A DNA stretch of 64,000 nucleotides from Marinomonas flavescens (GCF_004352835.1 NZ_SJSB01000002.1:1-64000), one strand, 5' to 3'. Counted from the first letter of the stretch, positions 49,881 through 59,496 are shown. Translations and numbers: made by a program. The notes: generated by a model from the sequence alone, not told the origin.

Positions 49881-50858
49881 TTACTCTACTAAGCCGAAGC
49901 GTTGGCCAATTTGTAAGGCCGCTTTGTGTTTACCGTTTAAGGCATCTTGTACTTTTATGCGCTTGCCGCCGGCAAACTGTACGTCCGTGATTCGAATGCA
50001 GCCTTGCCCTGTTGCAACAATAACACCCTCTTTACTGACGACTAGAATCTCACCCGGTGTTGCACTATCGGATTCGACGCTGGTTAATTCTGCTGCATGA
50101 ATTTTCATTACGCCTTCGCTGCTTTGAGTGAAAGCAGACGGCCAAGGAGACAAACCACGCACCTGACGTTCGATGAGCTCTGCTGATTGTGACCACTGAA
50201 GCTCTCCTTCTTGCTTGGTGAGTTTAGCTGCATAGTTACTTAAACTGTCATCCTGTTTCTCTGCAACAAGCTCGCCTTTTTTGAGTTTCTCCAATGCTTC
50301 AACCAATGCTACGCCACCGAGTTTAGCTAGATGATCGTGCAAGCTTGACGAAGTATCTGTTGGCTTGATATCGCAATAAGCTTTCAGCAGCATATCACCT
50401 GTGTCTAGACCAACATCCATTTGCATAATAGTGATGCCAGTCGTTTCATCCCCAGCGATGAGCGCACGATGTATAGGTGCAGCCCCACGCCAGCGAGGCA
50501 AGATGGAGCCATGGACGTTAAGGCAACCTAACTTTGGCGTGTCGAGTACGGCTTTCGGTAAAATAATCCCATAAGCCGCGACTATCATAATGTCGGCGTT
50601 GAGTGCTTCAAGAGCGGCCTTGTCTTCTTCCGATTTAAAGTTAACTGGTTGGAATACTGGAATATCATGCTCAAGCGCCAATTGTTTAACTGGGCTCGCT
50701 ACTAACTTATGACCACGGCCAGCGGGACGATCTGGCTGCGTGTAAACGCCAACCAACTGATAGTGGTTTTGTTCTTGGCTATCTAATAAAGCTTGAAGAC
50801 TGATGGCGGCAAATTCGGGTGTGCCTGCAAATACAATACGAAGTGGAGAGGTGGTCAT
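49881..50858 (-). CDS. fmt: methionyl-tRNA formyltransferase
   Basis: Formylates initiator Met-tRNA with 10-formyl-tetrahydrofolate. The 325 aa begin LRIVFAGTPEFAAISLQALL and include the hallmark LNVHGSILPRWRGAAPIHRALIAGD and QMDVGLDTGDML. The C-terminal domain binds tRNA (QVRGLSPWPSAFT). AAGGAAAC precedes ATG 50858; an intrinsic terminator ends just upstream. Confidence 0.97.
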   Translation of the reverse strand: MTTSPLRIVFAGTPEFAAISLQALLDSQEQNHYQLVGVYTQPDRPAGRGHKLVASPVKQLALEHDIPVFQPVNFKSEEDKAALEALNADIMIVAAYGIILPKAVLDTPKLGCLNVHGSILPRWRGAAPIHRALIAGDETTGITIMQMDVGLDTGDMLLKAYCDIKPTDTSSSLHDHLAKLGGVALVEALEKLKKGELVAEKQDDSLSNYAAKLTKQEGELQWSQSAELIERQVRGLSPWPSAFTQSSEGVMKIHAAELTSVESDSATPGEILVVSKEGVIVATGQGCIRITDVQFAGGKRIKVQDALNGKHKAALQIGQRFGLVE

Positions 50859-50873
50859 TTTGTTTCCTTAACG

Positions 50874-50898
50874 AAAAAATCAGGCCGAAGCCTGATTT
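50874..50898 (-). terminator. intrinsic terminator between def and fmt
   Basis: On the minus strand, AAATCAGGC-TTCG-GCCTGATTT plus further T: a nine-bp stem with a UUCG loop and a T6 tract. It ends 16 bases before the fmt start and abuts its ribosome-binding site. Confidence 0.88.
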
Positions 50899-50990
50899 AC
50901 TAAACGGGTATTCATTTGTTCAACGGTAACCTTTCTTTCAGTACTCTCGCACTTAAGAAAAGCTTGGCATTGAAGCGAAAACAATCAGCT

Positions 50991-51503
50991 TTAAGGTTTC
51001 GCGGCGTTTTTCTGCGCTTTGACTAATTTCGTTTTAATACGATTTCGTTTTAATGGTGATAGGTAATCTACCATTAGTTTGCCGTCTAAATGATCTACTT
51101 CGTGTTGTACGCAAACGGCCATTAGCTCATCTACTTTCATTTCAAACGGTTTTCCGTGTCGATCCAACGCTTTGACGACAACTTCCGCTGCACGGTAAAT
51201 ATGTTCATAAAAACCAGGCACGGATAAACAGCCTTCTTGGTACTCATTAGGCTCATCGTTGATTACTTCAAATTCGGGGTTAATGAACACAATAGGCTCA
51301 CTATGATCTTCTGAGAAGTCCATCACAACAAGGCGATGATGGTAATCAACTTGCGTTGCAGCTAGACCTAAACCTTTATCTTCGTACATGGTTTCTATCA
51401 TGTCATCGATTTGGATTTGTAGTGCATCGGTAAATTCGGTAATAGGTTTTGCGACTTTACGTAGGCGCGGGTCTGGGTATTCTAGTATAGTTAAAACGGC
51501 CAT
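50991..51503 (-). CDS. def: peptide deformylase
   Basis: Removes the N-formyl group from nascent proteins; the metal is held by Cys92, His134 and His138. Motifs [16 protein letters not shown] and [11 protein letters not shown] are all present. I start at ATG 51503 ([14 protein letters not shown], 170 aa; E. coli 169). The frame stays open to 51584, but that N-terminal extension has no family counterpart. It is expressed with fmt and rsmB, divergent from dprA. Confidence 0.97.
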   Translation of the reverse strand: MAVLTILEYPDPRLRKVAKPITEFTDALQIQIDDMIETMYEDKGLGLAATQVDYHHRLVVMDFSEDHSEPIVFINPEFEVINDEPNEYQEGCLSVPGFYEHIYRAAEVVVKALDRHGKPFEMKVDELMAVCVQHEVDHLDGKLMVDYLSPLKRNRIKTKLVKAQKNAAKP

Positions 51504-51767
51504 GATCTTTTCCAATATGTCTTTTATTCGTCGGCCGAGACGCTTTTGGTCTCGACTCTTTGTCTTAGCTATATTGTAACGCAAGTCATCAAGATGGGCA
51601 TTGCTGAGATGCCGGTTTTTTAAGCAATTCTAATAAATCGGCTTAATAGTATTAACCTATCCTAGACTTTTCATGGTGAAAGTGGGATTTTTAAATGAGA
51701 CCAAGGAATGGTCTGTTTCCAAATTATTGTTATATCTATTTTATTGAATGGCAAGGATGCACACAAT

Positions 51768-53069
51768 ATGACAACTTCTTCGCGTTTGATCGGTGGGCTC
51801 AGTCAAGAGAATTGGCTGTGTTTGAGTTTTTTGACGGGTATAGGTCCTTCCCGACTTTCTCGTCTGTTTACTTATTTTGATCAGTTAGATCAGTCCCACG
51901 AGTGGGATTTATTTTCTGATGAACAGACCGTTGATGATTTACCCGATACCATTGTCTATGAGCTGCTAAGGCAATTGAAATGGCCTGAGGTGACAGCTCG
52001 TGAAGCGATGGCGTATCTAGATCATGGCACTTTATCTGAAGAACAAACTCAAAAAAAACAAGTCAGTTTAGAATGGCTTGAAGCCGATGCTCATCACCTC
52101 TTACTGCAAAGTAACCCTGCTTATCCTAGCGATTTAAAAGAGATAGCTGTAGCGCCCGCATTCCTTTATGTCGATGGTGACTTAACCAGTTTTTCCTATC
52201 CCAAATTAGGCATTGTCGGCGCGCGGCATTGTACTGGGTATGGACGTGAAGCGACTCGACAATTAGCGAGCCAGTTATCGCACCGGGGCATTGCTATTGT
52301 CAGTGGTGGTGCAAGAGGTATTGATACTGCCGCTCACCAAGGTGCTTTAGAGGCACAATCAACACCCACTATTGCCGTAATGGGAACGGGTTTACTAAAC
52401 CACTACCCAAAACAAAATAAGGCATTATTTCAAGATATTTTATCGCATGGCGGATGCTTGGTTAGTGAATACCCTTTGATGACAGATGTTCGTCCTCATC
52501 TTTTTCCACCTAGAAATAGAATTATTAGTGGTCTGAGTTTAGGTATTCTTGTTACTGAAGCATCACCAAAAAGTGGATCTTTGATCAGTGCAAATTATGC
52601 GGTGCAACAGAACCGTGATGTTTTTGCTTTACCTGGTCGAGTTAAAGATATTCAGGCCGAAGGTTGCCATCAGTTGATACGCCAAGGAGCGATACTAGTT
52701 CGTCACGTGGAAGATATTTTGGAGGAAATCCTACCCTACTCTAACGAGGAAACTGGCAATAACAAGAAGGCTTTAATGGTTAAAAAGAAGGCAAATGTTT
52801 CACGGGAAACATCTATAAAACAACCAAGTTCTAATAAAGAGGTCGTGGAGTCTTTGATCGAAGAGCCTAAAATGAACCCCCTTCCTTTGCATTTATCCGC
52901 AAGTGCTCGTGCCATAGTGAAGGTGCTAGAGGTTGAAGCGCAGGCTATGGATTTCGATTCACTTATACGACACACTCAGATAAACGCCGCTTCAATGATG
53001 CAAGCGCTTATGGAGCTGGAACTAAGTCAATGCATCGAAAATAAAAACGGTGCTTACATGCGGTGCTGA
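51768..53069 (+). CDS. dprA: DNA-processing protein DprA
   Basis: DprA (Smf) protects incoming single-stranded DNA in transformation and loads RecA. From ATG 51768 (433 aa): a SAM-like N-terminal domain and the Rossmann core (GIVGARHCTGYGREATRQLA, VSGGARGIDTAAHQGAL, FPPRNRIISGLSLGILVTEASPKSGSLISANYA). After a linker comes a winged-helix C-terminal domain (LSASARAIVKVLE...). An upstream in-frame ATG at 51708 is less likely. The linker contains VSRET, encoded by a parS-like palindrome. The LysM gene often placed between def and dprA in pseudomonads is absent. Confidence 0.95.
   Translation: MTTSSRLIGGLSQENWLCLSFLTGIGPSRLSRLFTYFDQLDQSHEWDLFSDEQTVDDLPDTIVYELLRQLKWPEVTAREAMAYLDHGTLSEEQTQKKQVSLEWLEADAHHLLLQSNPAYPSDLKEIAVAPAFLYVDGDLTSFSYPKLGIVGARHCTGYGREATRQLASQLSHRGIAIVSGGARGIDTAAHQGALEAQSTPTIAVMGTGLLNHYPKQNKALFQDILSHGGCLVSEYPLMTDVRPHLFPPRNRIISGLSLGILVTEASPKSGSLISANYAVQQNRDVFALPGRVKDIQAEGCHQLIRQGAILVRHVEDILEEILPYSNEETGNNKKALMVKKKANVSRETSIKQPSSNKEVVESLIEEPKMNPLPLHLSASARAIVKVLEVEAQAMDFDSLIRHTQINAASMMQALMELELSQCIENKNGAYMRC
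52796..52811. promoter_or_regulatory. parS site 3, inside dprA
   Basis: TGTTTCACGGGAAACA, 15 of 16 to consensus. In the dprA frame it encodes VSRET in the linker before the winged-helix domain. Confidence 0.85.
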
Positions 53070-53102
53070 AAAGCCTGTAATATATGATGTCTATTGAATG
53101 GG

Positions 53103-53522
53103 CTACTCTGTACCACTAAACATGTCTTTTTTGAGTTGTTTAATGTCTCGGCGTTCTTTCTTGTTCGGCTTATGGTCGGACATAATACGACCACCAAAGG
53201 ATTTGTGTTCGAGAGCTTTCTTTTCGCGTTTCTCAATAGACTCTGATGTTTCTTCGTACAAGAGTTGTGCTTCTGGTGCTCCGCGGCGTTGTCCGCTGAT
53301 TGTTTTGATCTCGATGGTTTTTTCATCCCAACCAAGACGTAAGCCAATAAGCGCTCCCACTTCTACGTTACGACTGGCTTTGCCCTTACTACCGTTGTAA
53401 GAAACCTTGCCGCCGTCTATCGCATCTTTGCAAAGAGAGCGAGTTTTAAAAAATCGTGCGGCCCAAAGCCATTTATCTAGACGTACTGCTTGTGATGCTG
53501 GTTGTTTTTCTGCTTTACTCAT
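53103..53522 (-). CDS. hslR: S4-domain RNA-binding protein Hsp15
   Basis: A 139-aa heat-shock protein 15 homologue. HslR binds free 50S subunits carrying stalled peptidyl-tRNA, helping ribosome recycling. The S4 motif is intact (VRLDKWLWAARFFKTRSLCKDAIDGGKVSYNG), followed by a beta strand region and the long basic tail (KPNKKERRDIKQLKKDMF). Convergent with dprA and divergent from cysQ. Confidence 0.93.
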   Translation of the reverse strand: MSKAEKQPASQAVRLDKWLWAARFFKTRSLCKDAIDGGKVSYNGSKGKASRNVEVGALIGLRLGWDEKTIEIKTISGQRRGAPEAQLLYEETSESIEKREKKALEHKSFGGRIMSDHKPNKKERRDIKQLKKDMFSGTE

Positions 53523-53570
53523 AAGTTACGTATTAACCCAATTTTGATTATTGTCATGTTCGAGGCTGTT

Positions 53571-54425
53571 ATGCGGGATGTAAATCATCACCCTATTTTC
53601 CAAGCGTTACAAAAAATAATACACGATGCTGCTGATGTGATCATGGAAATTTATCAGCGTGCTGATTTAGGCATTGAGCAGAAATCAGACCATAGTCCGG
53701 TAACGGCGGCTGATATTGCAGCACATCAAACCATCTTAGCGGGTTTATATGCCATGGCGCCAGAGGTGCCCGTTTTATCAGAAGAAGGCGTGGTCCCTTT
53801 TGAAGAGCGCTCTCAATGGCCACTATTATGGATAGTTGATCCTTTAGATGGCACTAAAGAATTTATTAAACGCAATGGTGAATTCAGTATTAATATTGCG
53901 TTGGTTGAAAATGGCGTGCCAATCATTGGCATGGTCTATTTACCAACGACATCTGAAGGTTACTTTGGCGTTACTAAAAGTTGGCGAGGGTTGCCTCTTG
54001 GGGCGGTTAAATGGCATGGCAAGGATATTGAGCCTATTAGTGTCCGTAAACCTAATACGCCATTAATAGCAATGACGAGTCGTAGCCATGGTCCCTCTCT
54101 TCCTGTTGCATTAAAACAAGATTTGAAAAACATCTATGAATCGGTACGTGAAATTCCCAAAGGGAGCTCTATCAAGGCATGTCGTATTGCCGAGGGTGTT
54201 GCAGATTTACATCTACGCCGTGGGCCAACGAGTGAATGGGATACCGCAGCACAACAAGCGATAGTCGAAGCCGCCGGAGGTATGTTGGTATCGTCAAAAG
54301 GCAAACCATTTAAATATAACCAAAGAGAGTCACTGCTTAATGGCCATTTCTTCGTATCAGGGCCAGAAATTGCACCTAATGTGTTGGCTTGGTATCAGAA
54401 AAGAAATTCTGATGAAGAAGAGTAA
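53571..54425 (+). CDS. cysQ: 3'(2'),5'-bisphosphate nucleotidase CysQ
   Basis: Hydrolyses PAP to AMP, removing a by-product of sulfate assimilation. The inositol-monophosphatase-type fold is clear: SDHSPVTAADIAAHQTI, LSEEGV, WIVDPLDGTKEFIKRNGEFSINIALVE (metal-binding Asp and catalytic Thr), then GPTSEWDTAAQQAIVEAAGG. I take ATG 53571 (284 aa), with GAGG five bases upstream; ATG 53556 is an alternative. Confidence 0.94.
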   Translation: MRDVNHHPIFQALQKIIHDAADVIMEIYQRADLGIEQKSDHSPVTAADIAAHQTILAGLYAMAPEVPVLSEEGVVPFEERSQWPLLWIVDPLDGTKEFIKRNGEFSINIALVENGVPIIGMVYLPTTSEGYFGVTKSWRGLPLGAVKWHGKDIEPISVRKPNTPLIAMTSRSHGPSLPVALKQDLKNIYESVREIPKGSSIKACRIAEGVADLHLRRGPTSEWDTAAQQAIVEAAGGMLVSSKGKPFKYNQRESLLNGHFFVSGPEIAPNVLAWYQKRNSDEEE

Positions 54426-54443
54426 TCACTCGATTACTCTTCT
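54416..54443. terminator. hairpin over the cysQ stop
   Basis: A perfect 12-bp stem, AGAAGAGTAATC / GATTACTCTTCT, with an ACTC loop, containing the cysQ stop codon. T-run weak; it lies between convergent cysQ and tetR. Confidence 0.55.
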
Positions 54444-54468
54444 AGTTGGCGTTAATCAGATTTAGTTT

Positions 54469-55080
54469 TTAACATTTATCTGAGACAATTTTAGTGTCTT
54501 GAATTGCCAAATTGATTCTATTAAAAATGCGTGATTGGGCGCGTTTTAAAAAATCTCTTTGTAATGGCTGAGTGATGGAACGAGCAATGGCGACTGTTCC
54601 TACTAACGAGACAACGGTTTCTTCCGCAAGGTCTTTTACATCACCTGTACTGCCTTGTTTTTTAAGAATGATCGTTAGCCTATCTACCAGACTATCAAAG
54701 CATGCTTGGTAGGCCTTGCGAACCTTTTCTTCTTTGTGTGCTGCATCAGTGACCAAAAACTCTAATGGGGATGGAGAGTCACCGCTATTTCTTGTCCAGC
54801 TAAGATAGCGAGTGAGGAGTGCTTTAATATGAGTCTCTTTATTCTCCGATTGCTTCTCTCTGCGTGCCCAAAATGAATGGGAGGCAGCAAGTTGCAATGC
54901 GGCTTCATATAGACTGCTTTTACCCGAGAAATGAGCATAAAAAGCCCCATGGGTCATGTTGGCCTTTTTCATGATTTGATCTAGCGTAACGCGGTCAAAT
55001 CCATAGGTACAAAATAACTTAGCGGCCGTTTGCAAAATTCGCTGACGGGTTTGTTCTTTGTGTTTTAGCGTGTAAGGCAT
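54469..55080 (-). CDS. TetR-family transcriptional regulator
   Basis: 203 aa from ATG 55080, which has AGGAG eight bases upstream; the frame opens earlier at 55110. HTH: RQRILQTAAKLFCTYGFDRVTLDQIMKKANMTHGAFYAHFSGKSSLYEAAL. The C-terminal ligand domain resembles TetR_C proteins with a DAAHKEEKVRKAYQACF stretch. It is divergent from the FabF-like gene, which it probably regulates; the ligand is unknown. Confidence 0.85.
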   Translation of the reverse strand: MPYTLKHKEQTRQRILQTAAKLFCTYGFDRVTLDQIMKKANMTHGAFYAHFSGKSSLYEAALQLAASHSFWARREKQSENKETHIKALLTRYLSWTRNSGDSPSPLEFLVTDAAHKEEKVRKAYQACFDSLVDRLTIILKKQGSTGDVKDLAEETVVSLVGTVAIARSITQPLQRDFLKRAQSRIFNRINLAIQDTKIVSDKC

Positions 55081-55169
55081 ATTTAGTCTCCTAAATATTA
55101 TCTTGATCATATATAGCGCTACTTTATCATGTCATGTTTCCTTGAGTCGAAAGTAAAAGAGGTTTTCTT

Positions 55170-56444
55170 ATGTCAATCAAGCAAAGAATTGTTATCACAG
55201 GCATGGGCTTGGTATCTCCTTTAGGCTTGGGAGTGAATGCTGTCTGGGATCGCATTACCAAAGGCGAATCTGGTATTCGCCGCTTGGCTCTAGATGGTTC
55301 TGAGCCATTAGCAACTCAAATAGCAGGACAAGTACCGAGCCATACCGAGCAAGAAAATGGTCTGAATGAAGCAGACTATATGACGCCAAAAGAGCGTAAA
55401 CGCATCGATTTATTTACCTTGTTTGCGTTGGCCGCCGCCGACGAAGCGCTGACGCAAGCAAATTGGTTCCCAACGTCGGAGGAAGACAAAGAAGCGACCG
55501 CGACCATTATTGGCACTGGCATCGGTGGTTTGCCAGCACTAACAAATGCTCAAAAAATATTGGACGCGCAAGGTCCAAGGCGCTTGTCGCCATTTACGGT
55601 GCCCTCTTTTTTAGCCAATTTAGCGGCCGGGAATGTCTCAATCAAATACGGTTTCAAAGGCCCTTTAGGCACGCCAGTGACAGCCTGTGCTGCGGGTGTT
55701 CAGGCGATTGGCGATGCCGTTCGTATGTTGTTGACCGGTGAAGCAAAAGTGGCGTTAGCAGGTGGTACAGAAGCCTGCATCGATCCATTGTCATTGGCTG
55801 GCTTTGGTGCGTTGAAAGCTTTGTCTACACTGAATGAAGCGCCAGAGCACGCATCGCGACCGTTCAGTAAGGACCGTGATGGCTTTGTTATGGGTGAAGG
55901 TTCTGGTCTATTGGTGATTGAAACCTTGGAGCACGCGTTAGAGCGTGGTGCCATACCACTTGTCGAAATTGTCGGTTACGGCACCAGTGGCGATGCTTAC
56001 CATTTAACGTCTGGCCCTGAAAGTGGCGAAGGCGCCGCGCGTGCAGTGAAGCAAGCGCTGAAAATGGCGAATCTGGAGCCAAGTAAAATAGGCTACGTGA
56101 ACGCCCACGCTACCTCGACGCCTGTGGGCGACCGTGGTGAAATTAACGCCCTACGCAGTATTTTTGGTGAAGGCATTAAAGACGTCGCAATCTCATCGAC
56201 TAAATCGGCAACAGGTCACTTATTAGGTGCTGCTGGCGGGATTGAAAGTATCTTCAGTGCGCAAGCTATCTTGACCTCTACTCTTCCGCCCACCTTGAAC
56301 TTGCACGAGCCAGACGAAGGTATGGAAGACTTAGACCTAGTGCCACTAGTGGCGCGTAAAAAAGACGTGGAATATGTACTTTCAAACGGCTTTGGATTTG
56401 GTGGTGTCAACGCAGCATTGATTCTGAAACGCTATAAAGCATAA
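55170..56444 (+). CDS. beta-ketoacyl-ACP synthase II (FabF-like)
   Basis: A thiolase-fold condensing enzyme, 424 aa. The catalytic triad is Cys173 in TPVTACAAGVQAI, His313 in NAHATSTPVGD and His350 in KSATGHLLGAAGG; GFGFGGVNAALIL closes the fold. It has the same architecture as FabF but no acpP-fabD-fabG neighbours. It is a stand-alone copy paired with a divergent TetR regulator, so a specialised or stress-linked role is likely. It ends at a strong terminator. Confidence 0.9.
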   Translation: MSIKQRIVITGMGLVSPLGLGVNAVWDRITKGESGIRRLALDGSEPLATQIAGQVPSHTEQENGLNEADYMTPKERKRIDLFTLFALAAADEALTQANWFPTSEEDKEATATIIGTGIGGLPALTNAQKILDAQGPRRLSPFTVPSFLANLAAGNVSIKYGFKGPLGTPVTACAAGVQAIGDAVRMLLTGEAKVALAGGTEACIDPLSLAGFGALKALSTLNEAPEHASRPFSKDRDGFVMGEGSGLLVIETLEHALERGAIPLVEIVGYGTSGDAYHLTSGPESGEGAARAVKQALKMANLEPSKIGYVNAHATSTPVGDRGEINALRSIFGEGIKDVAISSTKSATGHLLGAAGGIESIFSAQAILTSTLPPTLNLHEPDEGMEDLDLVPLVARKKDVEYVLSNGFGFGGVNAALILKRYKA

Positions 56445-56490
56445 ATTATAAAGTAAGTGTGTACTCACTTATTGTATATATTAATTGATC

Positions 56491-56516
56491 AAAGGCGACT
56501 CATTGAGTCGCCTTTT
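56491..56516 (+). terminator. terminator of the FabF-like gene
   Basis: Stem AAAGGCGACT / AGTCGCCTTT with a CATTG loop and a T6 run. Confidence 0.92.
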
Positions 56517-56628
56517 TTGTGTTCATACATCAGAGTAGAAAAGTAAAGGCGGATAACGCTCGCCTTCTTTTAAGCGGTATAAGAGAATACTTGGCACAGA
56601 TGAATATAAAGCAGAGGAATGAGTTGCC

Positions 56629-57567
56629 ATGAGCGCAAAAAATTACTCATTGGGTCAAGTCGGCGATTATGAGATAAAGCAATTAAAGGTGTTTAAAACT
56701 GTGGTGGATTGCGGTGGTTTTTCGGCGGCAGAAACAGCGTTGAACATCGGTCGCTCAACCATCAGTTTGCATATATCCAACCTAGAATCGCGTCTAAACT
56801 TGGTGCTTTGTAAGCGTGGACGTGGCGGCTTTTCTTTGACTGAAGAAGGCGTTGTGATTTATCAAATGACAGAGAATTTATTAGATTCTTTGGATGCTTT
56901 TCGAACCACGGTGAACAATCTTAATGCCAGTCTGACTGGGAAATTAAGAATCGCTTTATCTGATAAGGTTAGTTTGGACCCTCGTAGCCATTTTCCAGAA
57001 CTGATTGAACGTTTTTCTAATGAAGCCCCAGAAGTCTCTATCACGACCAATGTGGCGTCTATGTCGAATATCGAACGTATGATACTCAATGATGAGGCTG
57101 ATATAGGCTTTATTCCCTACCATCGTAAGCTAGAAGGCTTGGATTATATCCATCTTTATCGTGATGTTTGTTATTTGTATTGTGGCAGTGATCACCTATT
57201 AGCGAGCATGTCAGAGGCAGAGCAAGACAGCACAGCGGATCTCTATCCGGCGACTCACGCAGGATTGAAACCCCATGAAGCGATCAGTAATCAGATTGCG
57301 AGGATGAATATGACCGCCGTGTCTTACTTCTACGACAGTCGTCTTGCGCTGATTTTGTCTGGTAAATACATTGGTTTTTTACCTGACTTGTACGCCCAGC
57401 CTTATGTTGAACAAGGCAAGATAGTAAAAGTAGCGCCACAACATCGTTCTTATACGTTAGGCGTAGCGGTCATCTGCAAAAAGTCATCTCAACCTAATAA
57501 ACCACAAGAACTGTTTCTTAACCTTCTTACACAAGCCTTTCAAGAGTTAAACGCCGCGCCTTATTAA
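56629..57567 (+). CDS. LysR-family transcriptional regulator
   Basis: 312 aa. The HTH lies at residues about 18-78 (IKQLKVFKTVVDCGGFSAAETALNIGRSTISLHISNLESRLNLVLCKRGRGGFSLTEEG), slightly displaced by an N-terminal extension. A periplasmic-binding-like effector domain of about 200 residues follows. No obvious target is divergent. The 184-bp gap before it holds the preceding terminator only; the gab genes lie 2 kb downstream on the other strand. Effector unknown. Confidence 0.88.
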   Translation: MSAKNYSLGQVGDYEIKQLKVFKTVVDCGGFSAAETALNIGRSTISLHISNLESRLNLVLCKRGRGGFSLTEEGVVIYQMTENLLDSLDAFRTTVNNLNASLTGKLRIALSDKVSLDPRSHFPELIERFSNEAPEVSITTNVASMSNIERMILNDEADIGFIPYHRKLEGLDYIHLYRDVCYLYCGSDHLLASMSEAEQDSTADLYPATHAGLKPHEAISNQIARMNMTAVSYFYDSRLALILSGKYIGFLPDLYAQPYVEQGKIVKVAPQHRSYTLGVAVICKKSSQPNKPQELFLNLLTQAFQELNAAPY

Positions 57568-57581
57568 CTAAGACGCGGCGT
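57551..57581. terminator. hairpin between convergent lysR and sulfatase-like gene
   Basis: ACGCCGCG / CGCGGCGT, extended inside by CTTA / TAAG, overlapping the LysR stop codon. GC-rich stem, no long T-run. Confidence 0.65.
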
Positions 57582-57607
57582 ATTACTTTATTTCGGCTGC
57601 GTCGGGG

Positions 57608-59273
57608 TTATTTGTAGAATCGGCTCAGTTCGTCCATTGCTTCTGCCATATGGCTGTAATTCAACTCAGGTTTTTCTACTTTGTTCATATGCATGTCATA
57701 GACCTGCAGTTTGCTGTTGTAATCCGAAAGAATGATTTGGTTGTTATCGATGATAGCGAAATTATGATAACTGCTTACTAATCGCCACGGCTTTGGCTGC
57801 ACGTCGATTAGATCTCCTCCTATTGAGTAATCGCGCTCATCGTTTGTTACCCCTAGGGCATATTTAAGCAAGGTTGGAGCGAGTCCAAAGTGCGTAGTGG
57901 TCTTTTCAACGATTTTGGCCGGTTTGTTTGGCCAATACATAATGAAAGGAACGTGCGTTTGCGCCGCAGTAAAGTTACTTGAGTGGCCCCAAAAGTTGTG
58001 TTTGTTGTCGTTAAACTCTTGTCCATGATCGCCAGTGAAAACCACAATAGTATTGTCTAATAGACCACGCTTTTTAAGGTCAGCCATAACTTTTCCTACC
58101 AGAAGATCGTCTTGGTACACGGCGTTACGGTAACGGTTATGATACGGCGTTGGGTCGGTGTTATTAGTCAGTGTTAGGTAGTCCATGTCTTCGTCTGGCT
58201 GGAAAGGCATAGGCTGACTTTTATCGACGGAATAACCATGTGGCGCATCGTAGAAAATAAAACTGAAGAACGGTGTGTTTGGCTTGTTTGTTTGATGCTG
58301 CTGCATCCAATTAAGGTAATCTTGAGTCGTGTTTGTATCACGAGAAATTGGAGAATTCCCTGTTGAGTAAAGGCGCAAATTATCTACGTTACGAAACACG
58401 GTTTCGTTGAAAGCGGGGCTAGTTAAGCCGGCGCTACCAAAAATACCAAAGTCATAGCCTTGCTCTTTCATAACGTCCATCAACACGGGGGATTTCTTGT
58501 TTCCCAGCATGGCGTTCCAATATTTACCGGGTAGACCATAGAAAAGCGAGAAAATCCCAGTTTGGGTCGCATTACCGCCGCTGTAATGGTTTTCGTACAC
58601 GGTGGATTGTTGTGCCATGGCCCACATATTTGGTGTATTACGTGCGTTCATATCATCGCTGCGCCAGCAATCTAGAGCAATGATAAGAATGTTCATCGGC
58701 TGTATTGGTGGTGTAATCGCTAGCGGTCTCAATGGGTAGCTAATGGTTGATTGATTGTGCTTCAGTTTGATCGCTGCGTTGGCTTTTTGCGCCTCGTGAT
58801 TGATCCAGCCGTGTCGTGCCATAAAGCCATTGGCTGTGGCAGGGTAAAAAATAGGTAAGCCTGCATCGTAACGAGTCAAACTTTGTAGATTCTGTGCAGA
58901 GGCCCAAATATGAATAAAATTGGCAATCAAATACAAAAAGATAATGCCCGCCATGGTTCTTTTCGCTGGAACCGGCTTGTTATTATGACGCCACAATAAA
59001 AATGGACGCCAGCGTAATTAACGTCCGGGCAAGCCATTGGTTGGGAATGACAAGACTAATAGGCAGCGCTATTAACAGCCAAGCGGCAATGGCAAGAAAG
59101 CCAAAGTGCCCTACATAAGCAGACAGAAAATAACTGTACCCTAATAGGTCGGTAGGTAAGGGAACATTGGTGTAGTAACGGGTTCCAATCGCATAAATAA
59201 TCAGCAGCACAACGCTGCTCATTTTTAGGCTCCAGCGTAATGTTTTTTTAGGTTGGTAATCGATAGCCGTCAT
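57608..59273 (-). pseudogene. YejM/PbgA (LapC)-like sulfatase-fold protein, internally deleted
   Basis: The first 96 codons (59273-58983) match the N-terminal membrane part of the DUF3413/YejM family, with three helices (YSYFLSAYVGHFGFLAIAAWLLIALPISL), and end at a stop. The remaining sequence (58996-57608) continues in another frame with one helix (MAGIIFLYLIANFIHIWASA). It then has the complete sulfatase-fold periplasmic domain (MNILIIALDCWRSDD, GGNATQTGIFSLFYGLP, VVFTGDHGQEF). In intact family members about 60-70 residues, covering the fourth and fifth helices and their loop, lie between these parts; here they are missing and the frame changes. The second part opens only with a TTG lacking a ribosome site. 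YejM/PbgA proteins adjust LpxC and LPS synthesis. Confidence 0.8.
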
Positions 59274-59496
59274 ATAAATGCCATTCTTAGGTGATTTTCC
59301 GGCAAATCATAACATAGATAAAAGACACAAACTTCTGAATAAGTATGCATAAAAGTGTCGTTCTGTACGGTATGTTCTCATATCGACGCCGAAAACAGTT
59401 AAGCGTTTGATTGGGTTTTTATAGAAGGAACGAATAGAAAGCACGAAACGGCGCTGAAAATGCAGCGTACTGATTTGTTGTATGCTTTTTAAGCAT

